A stretch of DNA of 64,000 nucleotides from Microbacterium sufflavum. Lineage in GTDB: Bacteria; Actinomycetota; Actinomycetes; Actinomycetales; Microbacteriaceae. The stretch is from assembly GCF_023091155.1 (NCBI RefSeq), contig NZ_JAHWXK010000001.1, positions 248,001 to 312,000 on the forward strand, read 5' to 3'. A program made the translations under genes and the position numbers. Under the pieces are notes generated by a model. The model had not been told where the DNA came from, did no database searches, and saw only the letters and a program-made list of their open reading frames with translations. The first letter of the stretch is position 1. The number at the start of each line of letters is the position of its first letter. Of the stretch, positions 42,720-52,507 are shown piece by piece.

Positions 42720-43480
42720 CGCGTCAGCCACCCTCCGTCGACGGGGAGCTGGATGCCGTCGATCCAGGACGCCTCGTCGCTGAGCAGCCAGGATACGGCC
42801 GCGGCGATGTCGCTCGGCAGGCCCACCCGCGGCACGAGCAGCCGCTGCTTCATGAACTCCAGCGCCTCGGGGCTGGTGACGCTCTCGTAGTCGAAGAAGT
42901 CGGTCGCGATGGGGCCGGGGGCGACGCAGTTGACGCGGATGTTCTTGGCCGCGAGCTCGACCGCGAGCGCCTTGGTGAGCATGGGCACGCCGCCCTTGCT
43001 GGCGTTGTAGTGCGGCTGCGCGGTGCCGGTGCTGGTCACCACGACCAGTGCCTCCACGGTGGAGAGGTTGACGATGGCGCCGCCGCCCGACTCGGCGATG
43101 AGCGGCGCCACCTCCTGCGCCACGAGGAACTGGCCCTTGAGGTTGATGTCGAAGACGAAGTCCCACGCCTCCTCGGTCAGCGTCTCGAACGAGTGCTCGG
43201 TGACCACGCCGGCGTTGTTGACGAGCAGGTGCAGGGCTCCCCACGCCTGGGCGGCCTGCGCGACCGCGGCGCGGATCTGCTCGCGCGAGCGCACGTCCAC
43301 CACCGCCGCGAGCGCCGTGCCGCCGGTCGCCTCGATCAGGCGCACGGTCTCGGCGGCGCCCTCGGCCGAGACGTCGGTGACGAGGATGCGTGCTCCCTCG
43401 CTCGCCAGGCGGAGGGCGGTCTCGCGGCCGATCCCGGATCCTGCGCCCGTGATGAAGGCGTTCCTGTCTGCGTGTCGCAT
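42716..43480 (-). CDS. SDR-family dehydrogenase of the gamma-glutamyl cluster
   Basis: The 254-residue classical SDR has TGAGSGIGRETALRL near residue 11, LLVNNAGVVTE near 86, the serine region NLSTVEALVVV, YNASKGG and the final DGIQLPVDGG. It would oxidise an alcohol or reduce a carbonyl. In the cluster it stands between the ligase and the gamma-glutamyl hydrolase, the position of an amine oxidase in the putrescine pathway. It overlaps the ligase gene by 4 nt (ATGA). The substrate is inferred only from context. Confidence 0.88.
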   Translation of the reverse strand: MRHADRNAFITGAGSGIGRETALRLASEGARILVTDVSAEGAAETVRLIEATGGTALAAVVDVRSREQIRAAVAQAAQAWGALHLLVNNAGVVTEHSFETLTEEAWDFVFDINLKGQFLVAQEVAPLIAESGGGAIVNLSTVEALVVVTSTGTAQPHYNASKGGVPMLTKALAVELAAKNIRVNCVAPGPIATDFFDYESVTSPEALEFMKQRLLVPRVGLPSDIAAAVSWLLSDEASWIDGIQLPVDGGWLTR

Positions 43481-43512
43481 GGTGTCTCTCCTTGTTCGTG
43501 CGTCTGCGGCGC

Positions 43513-44286
43513 CTAGGCGACGCTCTCGGTCGCGGGGGTGGGGGCGACCGCGGTGTGCGCGGACGCCTGATCGACGAGCCAGTCGAAGACCGGGTCACCG
43601 CCGAAGGTCTCGGGGTGCCACTGCACGCCCACCACCGGCAGCCCGTCGAGCTCGATCGCCTCGACGACGCCGTCGGGCGCCCAGCCGGTCACGGTTACCC
43701 CGGCGCCGGGGGTGTCGACCGCCTGGTGGTGGAACGAGTTCACGCGGGTGCTCTCGCCGTAGAGGCCGTGCACGACGCTGCCCTCTGCCGTGCGCACCTC
43801 GTGCACCCGGTGGGCGCGGGGGTAGGCGTACGAGCCGTGCGACTCGCCCTCGCCCGCGGCGAGGTGCTGATGCAGGGTGCCGCCGCGGACCACGTTGAGC
43901 AGCTGCGCTCCCCGGCACACCCCCAGCAGCGGCAGCGCGCGCTCGATCGCGGCGAGGATCAGCCCCGACTCGAACTCGTCGCGTTGCGGGTCGACGAGGG
44001 GCGTGAACGGGCCGGGGGTCTGCCCGTACCGGCGCGGGTCCACGTCGTCGCCGCCGACGATGACGACGCCGTCGAGCCGCGCCACGAGTTCGGCCGGGTC
44101 GGCATCCATGGGCAGGTGCACGGGCAGGCCGCCGGCGCGGAGCACCGAGGTGGCGTACTCGCTGAGGTACGCCTCCAGCGGGGCGTCGGCGAAGCCGTAC
44201 GGGGCGCCGATCGCCGCGCCGCTGGTGCGACGACCGGAGATGCCGATCAGGGGCCGGGGCAGGGCGGGGAGACTGATGATGTCCAT
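43513..44286 (-). CDS. Gamma-glutamyl-gamma-aminobutyrate hydrolase family protein (PuuD-like, peptidase C26)
   Basis: The 257-residue class I glutamine-amidotransferase-like hydrolase carries the nucleophile motif LLGVCRGAQLLNV near residue 118. Its catalytic His/Glu lie in VVGVQWHPETF near residue 224, with GGDDVDPRRYG near residue 78. PuuD proteins cleave gamma-glutamyl amides, releasing glutamate. It would finish the gamma-glutamylation route of this cluster. The ATG at 44286 is used because homology starts there; it lies 14 bp from the permease stop. Confidence 0.9.
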   Translation of the reverse strand: MDIISLPALPRPLIGISGRRTSGAAIGAPYGFADAPLEAYLSEYATSVLRAGGLPVHLPMDADPAELVARLDGVVIVGGDDVDPRRYGQTPGPFTPLVDPQRDEFESGLILAAIERALPLLGVCRGAQLLNVVRGGTLHQHLAAGEGESHGSYAYPRAHRVHEVRTAEGSVVHGLYGESTRVNSFHHQAVDTPGAGVTVTGWAPDGVVEAIELDGLPVVGVQWHPETFGGDPVFDWLVDQASAHTAVAPTPATESVA

Positions 44287-44300
44287 CCTTCGGTTCGGGG

Positions 44301-45785
44301 TCAGGCGTTCTCGTCGAAGCGCCGCACGATCTGGGCGTAGGCCGCCGGTGCGCTCGCCCGCATGATCGCCGCCTGCACCAGGCCGATCACCGGGGCGATG
44401 ATCACGACGGCGACGAGGGTGATGCTGATGACGCCCCACGCCGGGTTGCCGTCGGCGTCGACGTCGCTGACGAGCAGCGGGAAGTTCGCGGCGATGAGCA
44501 CGGCGGACACCGCCAGCCCGAGCAGTCCGAGGCCGGGGGCGATCACGGTGTGCCAGGGGCTGCGCAGGGCGCGGGTGCGGGCGAAGTACACGATCACGGC
44601 GAGGCAGGTCACGGCCATGAGGATCACGATCGCGAGGGTGCCGATGCCGGCGAACCAGGAGAAGATGTTCTCCGGCGCGAAGCCGAGGATGGCGAGCAGG
44701 GCGATCGCGACGCCCGAGGTGGCGACCTGCACCAGCGAGGCGACGTGGGGCGATCCGTGTCGGGTGTGCACGCTGCCGACACGGTCGGGCAGCACGCGGG
44801 CGTTGGCCATGGCGTGGTGGTAGCGGGTGAGCACGTTGTGCAGCGAGAGCACCGCCGCGAACATGCTGCCCAGGAACAGCAGGGCCACGGCGACCGAGCC
44901 GACCGGGCCGAGGTACTGCTCGGTGACGCGGGTGATGAGGGTCGTGGGGTCGGCGGCGGCTTCGCCGATCACGTCTCCCTCCCCCACGCCGACCACCACG
45001 GTCCAGGCGGCGAACGCGTAGAAGACGCCGATCACGATCGCGGAGGCGTAGGTGGCGCGCGGGATGGTGCGCTCCGGCGTGCGCACCTCGTCGCGGTACA
45101 CCACCGTGGACTCGAACCCGATGAAGCTGGCGATGGCGAACATCAGCCCGAGCGCGGGTGCCCCGGAGAGCACGTTCTGCAGGACGAACGAGCCGAAGGT
45201 CACGCCGTCGGCTCCGCCGGTGACGAGGATGACGAGCCCCAGCAGGACGACGATCCCGATCTCGGCGAGCAGCACCACGACGAGCACGCGCGAGCTGAGC
45301 TCGATCTGCCGGTACCCGAGCGCACCGACCAGCGCGACGGAGACCAGGGTGAGCAGCCACCAGGGGATCTCGGGCCCGCCGAGCAGCGCGATGCTCGATG
45401 AGATGGTGGCGCCGAGGTAGGAGAACACCGCGATCTGCACGGTGGTGTAGCAGACCAGGGCGAGGTAGGCGGCGGCGAGGCCGGGGGTGCGACCGAGTCC
45501 GTGCGTGATGAACACGAAGAAGGAGCCGGCGCGGGGCAGGTAGCGGCTCATCGCGGTGAGGCCGACGGAGAAGAGCAGCAGGATCACGGTGGCCACGAGG
45601 AACATGACCGGGAAGCCGATCCCGTTGCCGAGCAGGTAGCCGATCGGCACGATGCCGCCGACCACGGTGAGGGGCGCGGCGGCGGCGATCACCATGAAGG
45701 TGACGGCCACCGCCCCGAGGTTGCCGCGGAGGTTGCGCTCGCGGGGTTGTTCTGCGGAGGGCGACGTCGTTGTCGAAGCATCCAT
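44301..45785 (-). CDS. APC-family amino acid/amine permease
   Basis: The 494-residue protein has twelve predicted membrane segments, with the APC-family first segment GAVAVTFMVIAAAAPLTVVGG and the conserved FIGFESTVVYRDEVRTPERTIPRA in the region of segment 6-7. It is the first gene of the gamma-glutamyl cluster and probably imports its amine substrate. The ATG at 45785 lies inside a 14-bp tandem duplication; an AAAGGA ribosome binding site is nine bases upstream. A 9-bp palindrome further upstream should control the operon. Confidence 0.9.
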   Translation of the reverse strand: MDASTTTSPSAEQPRERNLRGNLGAVAVTFMVIAAAAPLTVVGGIVPIGYLLGNGIGFPVMFLVATVILLLFSVGLTAMSRYLPRAGSFFVFITHGLGRTPGLAAAYLALVCYTTVQIAVFSYLGATISSSIALLGGPEIPWWLLTLVSVALVGALGYRQIELSSRVLVVVLLAEIGIVVLLGLVILVTGGADGVTFGSFVLQNVLSGAPALGLMFAIASFIGFESTVVYRDEVRTPERTIPRATYASAIVIGVFYAFAAWTVVVGVGEGDVIGEAAADPTTLITRVTEQYLGPVGSVAVALLFLGSMFAAVLSLHNVLTRYHHAMANARVLPDRVGSVHTRHGSPHVASLVQVATSGVAIALLAILGFAPENIFSWFAGIGTLAIVILMAVTCLAVIVYFARTRALRSPWHTVIAPGLGLLGLAVSAVLIAANFPLLVSDVDADGNPAWGVISITLVAVVIIAPVIGLVQAAIMRASAPAAYAQIVRRFDENA

Positions 45786-45798
45786 GTCGAAGCATCCT
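45771..45798. repeat. 14-bp tandem duplication at the permease start
   Basis: TGTCGAAGCATCCA (45771-45784) is followed by TGTCGAAGCATCCT (45785-45798). The permease start codon lies at the junction, and on the minus strand the unit repeats the first codons in another frame. Confidence 0.8.
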
Positions 45799-45808
45799 TT
45801 GCCGATTG

Positions 45809-45839
45809 GATCAATGGTCTAATCTTTAGCCCATTGATC
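45809..45839. promoter_or_regulatory. Operator upstream of the gamma-glutamyl operon
   Basis: GATCAATGG and CCATTGATC form a perfect 9-bp inverted repeat around an A+T-rich 13-bp spacer (TCTAATCTTTAGC) that could hold the promoter. Its location, 24 bp before the first gene, suits the FadR-type regulator at 39165-39887. Confidence 0.65.
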
Positions 45840-45939
45840 GGCGACAGCGCAAGACTTTTCCACGGAACGGCGATCATCCCCGTCCGCCGAGGCACGACGA
45901 ACAGCGCGACGCCCCGCTCCCGGGGCCGTCAGCGCGCGG

Positions 45940-46545
45940 TCAGCGCAGCAGGCCCAGGCTCGCCAGGGCGTGCCGGATGAGCGTGCCCCGGCCGCCCTCC
46001 ATCTCGGCGGCGACCGCGTCGGACGCGGCGGCCTCGGGAGAGAACCAGGTGACCTCCAGCGCGTCCTGCCGCGGCTCGCACGTCCCGGTCACCGGCACCA
46101 CGAACGCCAGCGACACCGCGTGCTGGCGGTCGTCGTGATAGGCACTGACCCCGGGGATCGGGAAGTACTCCGCCACCGTGAACGGCAGCGGCTGCGGGGG
46201 AAGGAGCGGGAAGGCCATGGGCCCCAGATCGTTCTCGACGTGACGGAACAGGGCGTCGCGGATCGTCTCCCCGAAGCGCACGCGACCCGACACGATGGTC
46301 CTGGTCATCTCCCCCATCGGCGTGGAGCGCAGGAGGATGCCGATCTCCGTGACCTGACCGGAGCCGTCGGTGCGGACCGGGATCGCCTCGACGTACAGCA
46401 TGGGAAGGCGTCGACGCGCCTCCTCGAGTTCCACGTCGCTGAGCCAGCCGGGGTTCGCGTCCGGCGCCGGCGGAGTGGCGTCGCGGAACGCGCCGAGGCC
46501 CTCGTCGTCGGGCTCCGGATCGGGATCGGGTGTGCGCACCGCCAT
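45940..46545 (-). CDS. Nudix-like protein (DUF4916)
   Basis: The 201-residue protein resembles the DUF4916 group of Nudix hydrolase-related proteins. It has PMLYVEAIPVRTDGSGQVTEIGILLRST, then VSGRVRFGETIRDALFRHVENDLGP where a Nudix box would stand, but the catalytic REXXEE pattern is not intact, so hydrolase activity is doubtful. It ends in a family-typical EGGRGTLIRHALASLGLL. An AAAGGA ribosome binding site precedes the ATG. It is divergent from a carboxylesterase, with a palindrome between them. Confidence 0.78.
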   Translation of the reverse strand: MAVRTPDPDPEPDDEGLGAFRDATPPAPDANPGWLSDVELEEARRRLPMLYVEAIPVRTDGSGQVTEIGILLRSTPMGEMTRTIVSGRVRFGETIRDALFRHVENDLGPMAFPLLPPQPLPFTVAEYFPIPGVSAYHDDRQHAVSLAFVVPVTGTCEPRQDALEVTWFSPEAAASDAVAAEMEGGRGTLIRHALASLGLLR

Positions 46546-46576
46546 GCGTCCTTTCTATCAGCACCCTCCGACGAGG

Positions 46577-46599
46577 GACACCGGCGGCGCGTCGGTGTC
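46577..46599. promoter_or_regulatory. Palindrome between the divergent DUF4916 and esterase genes
   Basis: GACACCG-N9-CGGTGTC is a perfect 7-bp inverted repeat midway in the 72-bp divergent region and a candidate operator for either gene. Confidence 0.45.
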
Positions 46600-46617
46600 G
46601 CCTGGCAGGATGACGGG

Positions 46618-47298
46618 GTGAGTGAGATTCTGACGATCGACGACACCGCCACCCGCTGGTCGACGGCGGAGCGCGCCGGGCTCCCCCTCGTGGTCCTGCT
46701 GCACGGGTACGGCGCCGACGAGCACGACCTGTTCGGGCTCGTCCCCTACCTGCCCGGCGGACTCGCCGTCGCCTCTGTCGCCGCACCGCTCGCGCCGCCG
46801 TGGCCCCAACCCGGACGCTCCTGGTACCCGATCGAGGGCCTGGACGGGCGCAGCTCGACCGCCGTGACGCTCGCGGCGGAGGCGTTCCTCCGCTGGCTCG
46901 ACGCCGCGGCGGGCGACGCCCCGTCGGTCGCGCTGCTCGGGTTCTCGCAGGGCGCGGCCGTGTCACTGCAGGCACTGCGGCTCGCGCCGGAGCGCTTCGA
47001 CGCCGTGGTCGCACTGAGCGGCTATGTCGCACCGGAGCCGCTGCCGGGCGACGACACCCTGACGGAGCTCCGGCCCCGCGTGTTCTGGGGTCGCGGCACG
47101 CACGACGACGTGATCCCTCCGGCGCTCATCGACCACACGGCCCAGTGGCTGCCGTCGCACGCCGAGCTGTCCGGCCGCGTCTACAGCGGCCTCACGCACA
47201 GCATCTCCGAGGACGAGCTCGGCGACGTGCACCGCTTCCTCACGACCTGGGTCGACGGGATCGACGCGGATCAGGCGGAGGGGTCCCGCCCGTCCTGA
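46618..47298 (+). CDS. Phospholipase/carboxylesterase-type alpha/beta hydrolase
   Basis: The 226-residue protein resembles small carboxylesterases of the abhydrolase_2 family: LVVLLHGYGADEHDLFGLVPYL near residue 24, the nucleophile motif ALLGFSQGAAVSLQAL near residue 105, the Asp in WGRGTHDDVIPP, and His in GLTHSISEDE. It likely hydrolyses short acyl esters in the cytoplasm. The GTG start at 46618 has CAGGAT six bases upstream. The last 28 bp overlap the 3' end of the convergent small membrane protein gene. Confidence 0.88.
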   Translation: MSEILTIDDTATRWSTAERAGLPLVVLLHGYGADEHDLFGLVPYLPGGLAVASVAAPLAPPWPQPGRSWYPIEGLDGRSSTAVTLAAEAFLRWLDAAAGDAPSVALLGFSQGAAVSLQALRLAPERFDAVVALSGYVAPEPLPGDDTLTELRPRVFWGRGTHDDVIPPALIDHTAQWLPSHAELSGRVYSGLTHSISEDELGDVHRFLTTWVDGIDADQAEGSRPS

Positions 47299-47672
47299 CC
47301 GCGCTCCCCCGGGACTCCCGGGTCGACCGGAGTTCCCGGGTCCGCATCAGCTCCGGGAGCCCCCGGTTCCGCCGCAGCTCCCGAGTTTCCCGGGTCCGCC
47401 GCAGCTTCCGGGCGCTCCCGCTCACCCCCGTCCACCCCGTCCTCCGGATGCCCCGGGTCTCGCTCGCCGTCCGGCCCGCTCGGGTCCGCCCGCCCGGAGC
47501 CGCGGAAAGCGACCGAGAGAGCCACGCCGATCGCCAGACCGATGCCGATGCCGAGGGCCCAGTTCTTCATCGCCATGCCGAGGGACACGCCGATCGCCAC
47601 GCCGAGCGCGAGGCCGACGCCGAGGCCGGTGCGTGCCCGGAGTTCCTCCGGGCTGGGGTTCCGATCCGCCAT
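47271..47672 (-). CDS. Small glycine-rich membrane protein with collagen-like tail
   Basis: The 133-residue protein has a glycine-zipper hydrophobic region at about residues 16-58 (GLGVGLALGVAIGVSLGMAM, GIGIGLAIGVALSVAF), probably two membrane helices. A Pro/Gly/Asp-rich tail with GXX-type repeats (PGAPGADADPGTPVDPG) then extends to the end. I do not recognise a family. The ATG at 47672 is preferred over upstream frame because TAGCGT lies seven bases upstream and the hydrophobic region begins soon after. Confidence 0.65.
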   Translation of the reverse strand: MADRNPSPEELRARTGLGVGLALGVAIGVSLGMAMKNWALGIGIGLAIGVALSVAFRGSGRADPSGPDGERDPGHPEDGVDGGERERPEAAADPGNSGAAAEPGAPGADADPGTPVDPGVPGERGQDGRDPSA

Positions 47673-47742
47673 GCCTTCCACGCTACGCATCCGTCGCGGT
47701 GCCGGCATCCCCCGTGCGACGGAGGCGCGACACGCCCGGGAG

Positions 47743-47771
47743 TTGCGAACGCCGACACGCCCGGGTATCGT
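47743..47771 (+). promoter_or_regulatory. Sigma-70-type promoter of the ABC-F gene
   Basis: TTGCGA (47743-47748), a 17-bp spacer and TATCGT (47766-47771) closely match the housekeeping promoter consensus. Transcription would start near 47778, leaving a leader of about 180 nt. Confidence 0.7.
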
Positions 47772-47777
47772 CGTGGC

Positions 47778-47956
47778 GTCCTGTCCGCCGTGTCTGGAAG
47801 TCCTTTGATCTGAATCGTCGCCTCCGCGCTCCTCTTTCCGCGCGCTGACCCGACGATCGCCGACTCCCCGGCAGACCCCGCCCTCCGGGTGCGACCCGTT
47901 CGCGCCACCCCGGGCCCCGGTGTCAGTGCACCCCCGCACTCGACAGGAGACACCCC
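47778..47956 (+). promoter_or_regulatory. Attenuator-like leader of the ABC-F gene
   Basis: The leader contains a possible 7-codon upstream frame at 47790-47813 (GTG to TGA, MSGSPLI). A 7-bp dyad ATCGTCG/CGACGAT lies at 47814-47857. A hairpin at 47919-47954, with stems GGTGTC/GACACC and AGTGC/GCACT, places the AGGAGA ribosome binding site (47945-47950) partly in its stem. This layout could hold translation off until a ribosome stalls upstream. Confidence 0.5.
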
Positions 47957-49651
<1,695 letters not shown>

Positions 49652-49657
49652 ACGCCC

Positions 49658-49691
49658 GGGTCCCGCGGCGTCGTCCGGCGGCGCGGGACCC
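49658..49691. terminator. Bidirectional terminator between the ABC-F and DUF1361 genes
   Basis: GGGTCCCGCG and CGCGGGACCC form a perfect 10-bp stem with a 14-nt loop between the two convergent genes. There is no T tract. Confidence 0.6.
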
Positions 49692-49700
49692 GCACGCGAC

Positions 49701-50396
49701 TCAGACCGACACCGCCAGAGGCAGGGCGACCACGGCGTAGAGGATGCCGAGCAGAAGGGTGTGCACGACGCAGAAGCCCACGGCCTCGGTCACTCGTCCC
49801 GGCGCCGCGAAGTGCGCGACGAGCAGCCGCGCGAACCTCATCGGGCGCGCGAGGTCCCATGAGTTGAAGCGGATGTGACGGCCGAGATAGATGCCGAACG
49901 ACACGAGCACGAGAACGGCGGCGACCACCAGCCAAGAGTCCGCACGGGTGAAGGGGGCCGCGTCGTCCTCGTACCAGATCGCCACCACGAGCATCTGGAC
50001 CACGAAAACGTTGACGAGCGCGTTCAACACCCCGGACATCGCCAGTGCCAGGGTCGCGACGATATCGAACCACAGCGGCACCACCTCGCCCTCGCGGCGG
50101 TGCGTGAAGTTGAGCTCCGTGATCAGGTAGGCCGAGTTCGGCAGAAGCAGTAGCCACACCACGGCCCCGATCACCAGGATGATCCAGGGGACGGGCGACG
50201 AGGCGCGGGCATCGACGGCGACCTCGATGGCGAGGGTGGCCGCCAGAACCAGGGCCGGCGCGGCAGACAGCGCCAGGTTCAGCACCATAGGCCGATACAG
50301 CGGAACGCGATACACCGGCGCGCGCAGCAGGACCAGGGCGAGCGCATACAGGTTCAGGGCGACCACCCCCGCCCCCATCAGCAGGACCGCCGTCAC
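49701..50396 (-). CDS. DUF1361 membrane protein
   Basis: The 231-residue protein has about seven hydrophobic segments and the DUF1361 signature LLLPNSAYLITELNFTHRR followed by PLWFDIVATLALAMSGVLNALVNVF and FGIYLGRHIRFNSWDLA. The family is uncharacterised. The start overlaps the stop of the acyltransferase gene by 4 nt (ATGA), so the two are translated together and may both act on a surface polymer. Confidence 0.87.
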   Translation of the reverse strand: MTAVLLMGAGVVALNLYALALVLLRAPVYRVPLYRPMVLNLALSAAPALVLAATLAIEVAVDARASSPVPWIILVIGAVVWLLLLPNSAYLITELNFTHRREGEVVPLWFDIVATLALAMSGVLNALVNVFVVQMLVVAIWYEDDAAPFTRADSWLVVAAVLVLVSFGIYLGRHIRFNSWDLARPMRFARLLVAHFAAPGRVTEAVGFCVVHTLLLGILYAVVALPLAVSV

Positions 50397-52381
50397 GGCG
50401 TCGGCGTGGGGGTCGGGACGGCGTGCGAATCGTCGTGCTGCGTGTCATCGGGACGAGCGGTCGCCGCCGCGGGCTTCTTCGCCGCCTTCGCCGCCTCCCG
50501 GGCGGCATCGGCCGCGGCCTTCGCGGCTGCGTCGGCGGCCTGTGCCTCGTCGAGGTGCGCCTGGGCGATCGCCCCCGTGACGACCGCCGCATAGATGTCG
50601 CCGCCCGCGGGTTGCGGATGGATGCCGTCGCCGGCGAGGTCGTCAGGGTAGGGCGTGATGGCACCGTCCCAGTCGGCGACCGTGACGTTCGGATACGCGG
50701 CCGCGAAGTCGGCGAGCGTCGCGTTGCCGCCCGGGATCCAGCTGCGCTGCGCGTGCGCGTTCACGAACACCAGGGTGCGGTCCGGGCCGACGATCCCGAG
50801 GATGTCGGCGAGCAGGTCGGGATCGACGCCGCCGTTGGTCGCCAGCCCCACGACGACCGTCGGACGCAGGGCACCGTCGTTCGCGAGCGACGACAGGATG
50901 CCCGTGGCCGGCCACATGCTGCGCGAGACCTGGGCGTCGATGGCGATGCCGGGCAGCGCGTTCTGCAATTCGGGCGCGGCGGCGAGCATGACCGAGTCGC
51001 CGACCGCCGTGATGTCGGTGCCGAGGATGGGCGGCGGCGTCGCCGCGGTGCTGGTCGGCGAGGGCGAGGGCGAGGGCGTCGGACCGGAGTCGGCGCCGGA
51101 ACCCGTCTGCGGCGACGCGGCCGGGGCGGGGGCGGCGTGGGCGATCGCCTCGCGGCCGCGCTCGACGAGGGCCTCGGCCGCCGAGGCGTCGTCATGACCG
51201 ATCGCGATGCCCGCGCTCGCGACCGCCAGCACCCCGACCACGAGCGCCGGCAGCACGACGTGTCGACGGGGAAGCGGCGGATGCACGCGCAGGCCGCGCC
51301 GGAAGGGTGTCTCGACGAAGGCGTAGGAGAGCGCGGCGACGAGGATGGACAGCGCCGCCGTCACGACCGCGACGAGCAGTGGCTGCGCCGCGAGCGGAGT
51401 GGCCCCCAGGATCAGCAGCAGCGGCCAGTGCCACAGGTAGACCGCGTACGAGCGCTCGCCCAGCCAGGACAGCGGGGCCGCATCCAGCACACGGCCGAGC
51501 GGCGGCACCGTCGCCGCCGACCAGATCAGGCCGAGTGCGGCGAGGCTGGCCAGCGCGAGGCCGCCGTGCGCGGCAGCGGGAGATGCGTCCGACAGCACCA
51601 CGGCGAGCGCGACCAGCACGCCGAGCGAGGCGACGCCGAGAGCCGTCCGCGCCACGGCCCGCCGACCGGTGGCCATGCGCACCTCTCCCGCTCCCATCCC
51701 GACGGCGAGAGCGACGCCCAGCAGCAGTCCGAACGCGTGGGTGTCGGTGCCGAAGTAGGCGCGGGTCGGCGATCCCAGCGGCGGCGCCGACAGCAGCACC
51801 ATCGCCCCCGCTGACAGCACGGCCAGCACGAGGGCGAGGACGACGACGGCGCGGCGGCGCCAGCGCACGACCACCAGCAGCAGGACCAGCAGCAACGGCC
51901 AGATCAGGTAGAACTGCTCCTCGACCGCCAGCGACCACAGGTTGGTGAACAGGTCGGGCTGGTCGGCTTGGAAGTAGTCGCCGTCCGCGGCGATCGCCAG
52001 CCAGTTCGAGCTGAACGTGAGAGCGCCGATCAACTGACGCCGGATGCCCGACAGCAGGTGCGGAGCGACCAGGAAGGCGAGCGGGATGCAGACGGCCAGC
52101 ACGAGCGCGAGGGCGGGCAGGATGCGTCGGGCGCGCCGCGCCCAGAACGCGCCGAGCGACACCCGGCCGGTGCGCGCGCGTTCGCGCAGCAGGAGTCGGG
52201 TGACGATGAAGCCGCTCACGACGAAGAAGACGTCGACGCCGATCAATCCGCCGGGCACCGCGGCGGGGAGGAGGTGGTAGCCGAGGACGGCGACGACGGC
52301 CAGGGCGCGCAGTCCGGTCAGCCCGGAGACGCGAGAGGAGGGGGACGCCGAGGCGGCGGAGGAGGAGGCGAGGAAAGGCAT
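50393..52381 (-). CDS. OafA-type acyltransferase fused to an SGNH domain
   Basis: The 662-residue protein has an acyltransferase-3 membrane domain (about residues 17-390). That domain contains GLRALAVVAVLGYHLLPAAVPGGLIGVDVFFVVSGFI, with the catalytic His, then the Arg/Glu loop ARRILPALALVLAV and FTNLWSLAVEEQFYLIWPLLL. An extracytoplasmic SGNH hydrolase-like domain begins near residue 455, with ITAVGDSVMLAAAPEL, VVGLATNGGVDPD and the terminal DGIHPQPAGGDIYA. It probably O-acylates a cell-surface glycan. An Ala/Lys coiled tail ends the protein. Confidence 0.9.
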   Translation of the reverse strand: MPFLASSSAASASPSSRVSGLTGLRALAVVAVLGYHLLPAAVPGGLIGVDVFFVVSGFIVTRLLLRERARTGRVSLGAFWARRARRILPALALVLAVCIPLAFLVAPHLLSGIRRQLIGALTFSSNWLAIAADGDYFQADQPDLFTNLWSLAVEEQFYLIWPLLLVLLLVVVRWRRRAVVVLALVLAVLSAGAMVLLSAPPLGSPTRAYFGTDTHAFGLLLGVALAVGMGAGEVRMATGRRAVARTALGVASLGVLVALAVVLSDASPAAAHGGLALASLAALGLIWSAATVPPLGRVLDAAPLSWLGERSYAVYLWHWPLLLILGATPLAAQPLLVAVVTAALSILVAALSYAFVETPFRRGLRVHPPLPRRHVVLPALVVGVLAVASAGIAIGHDDASAAEALVERGREAIAHAAPAPAASPQTGSGADSGPTPSPSPSPTSTAATPPPILGTDITAVGDSVMLAAAPELQNALPGIAIDAQVSRSMWPATGILSSLANDGALRPTVVVGLATNGGVDPDLLADILGIVGPDRTLVFVNAHAQRSWIPGGNATLADFAAAYPNVTVADWDGAITPYPDDLAGDGIHPQPAGGDIYAAVVTGAIAQAHLDEAQAADAAAKAAADAAREAAKAAKKPAAATARPDDTQHDDSHAVPTPTPTP

Positions 52382-52404
52382 GAGGATGTCACTTCGATTC
52401 GGAC

Positions 52405-52425
52405 GGTAACACGCTAGACGTTACC
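52405..52425. promoter_or_regulatory. Palindrome in the acyltransferase promoter region
   Basis: GGTAAC-ACGCTAGAC-GTTACC is a perfect 6-bp inverted repeat whose centre includes TAGCGT on the minus strand, a likely -10 element for the acyltransferase gene. It may be an operator. Confidence 0.45.
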
Positions 52426-52507
52426 CGGTATTCCTGAGTGCCCTCCTGTCGCTCTGGGGCGAGCGCCCGTCGGCCCCAATGTCGGCGGCGTCCACGAAGA
52501 TGGGGGG

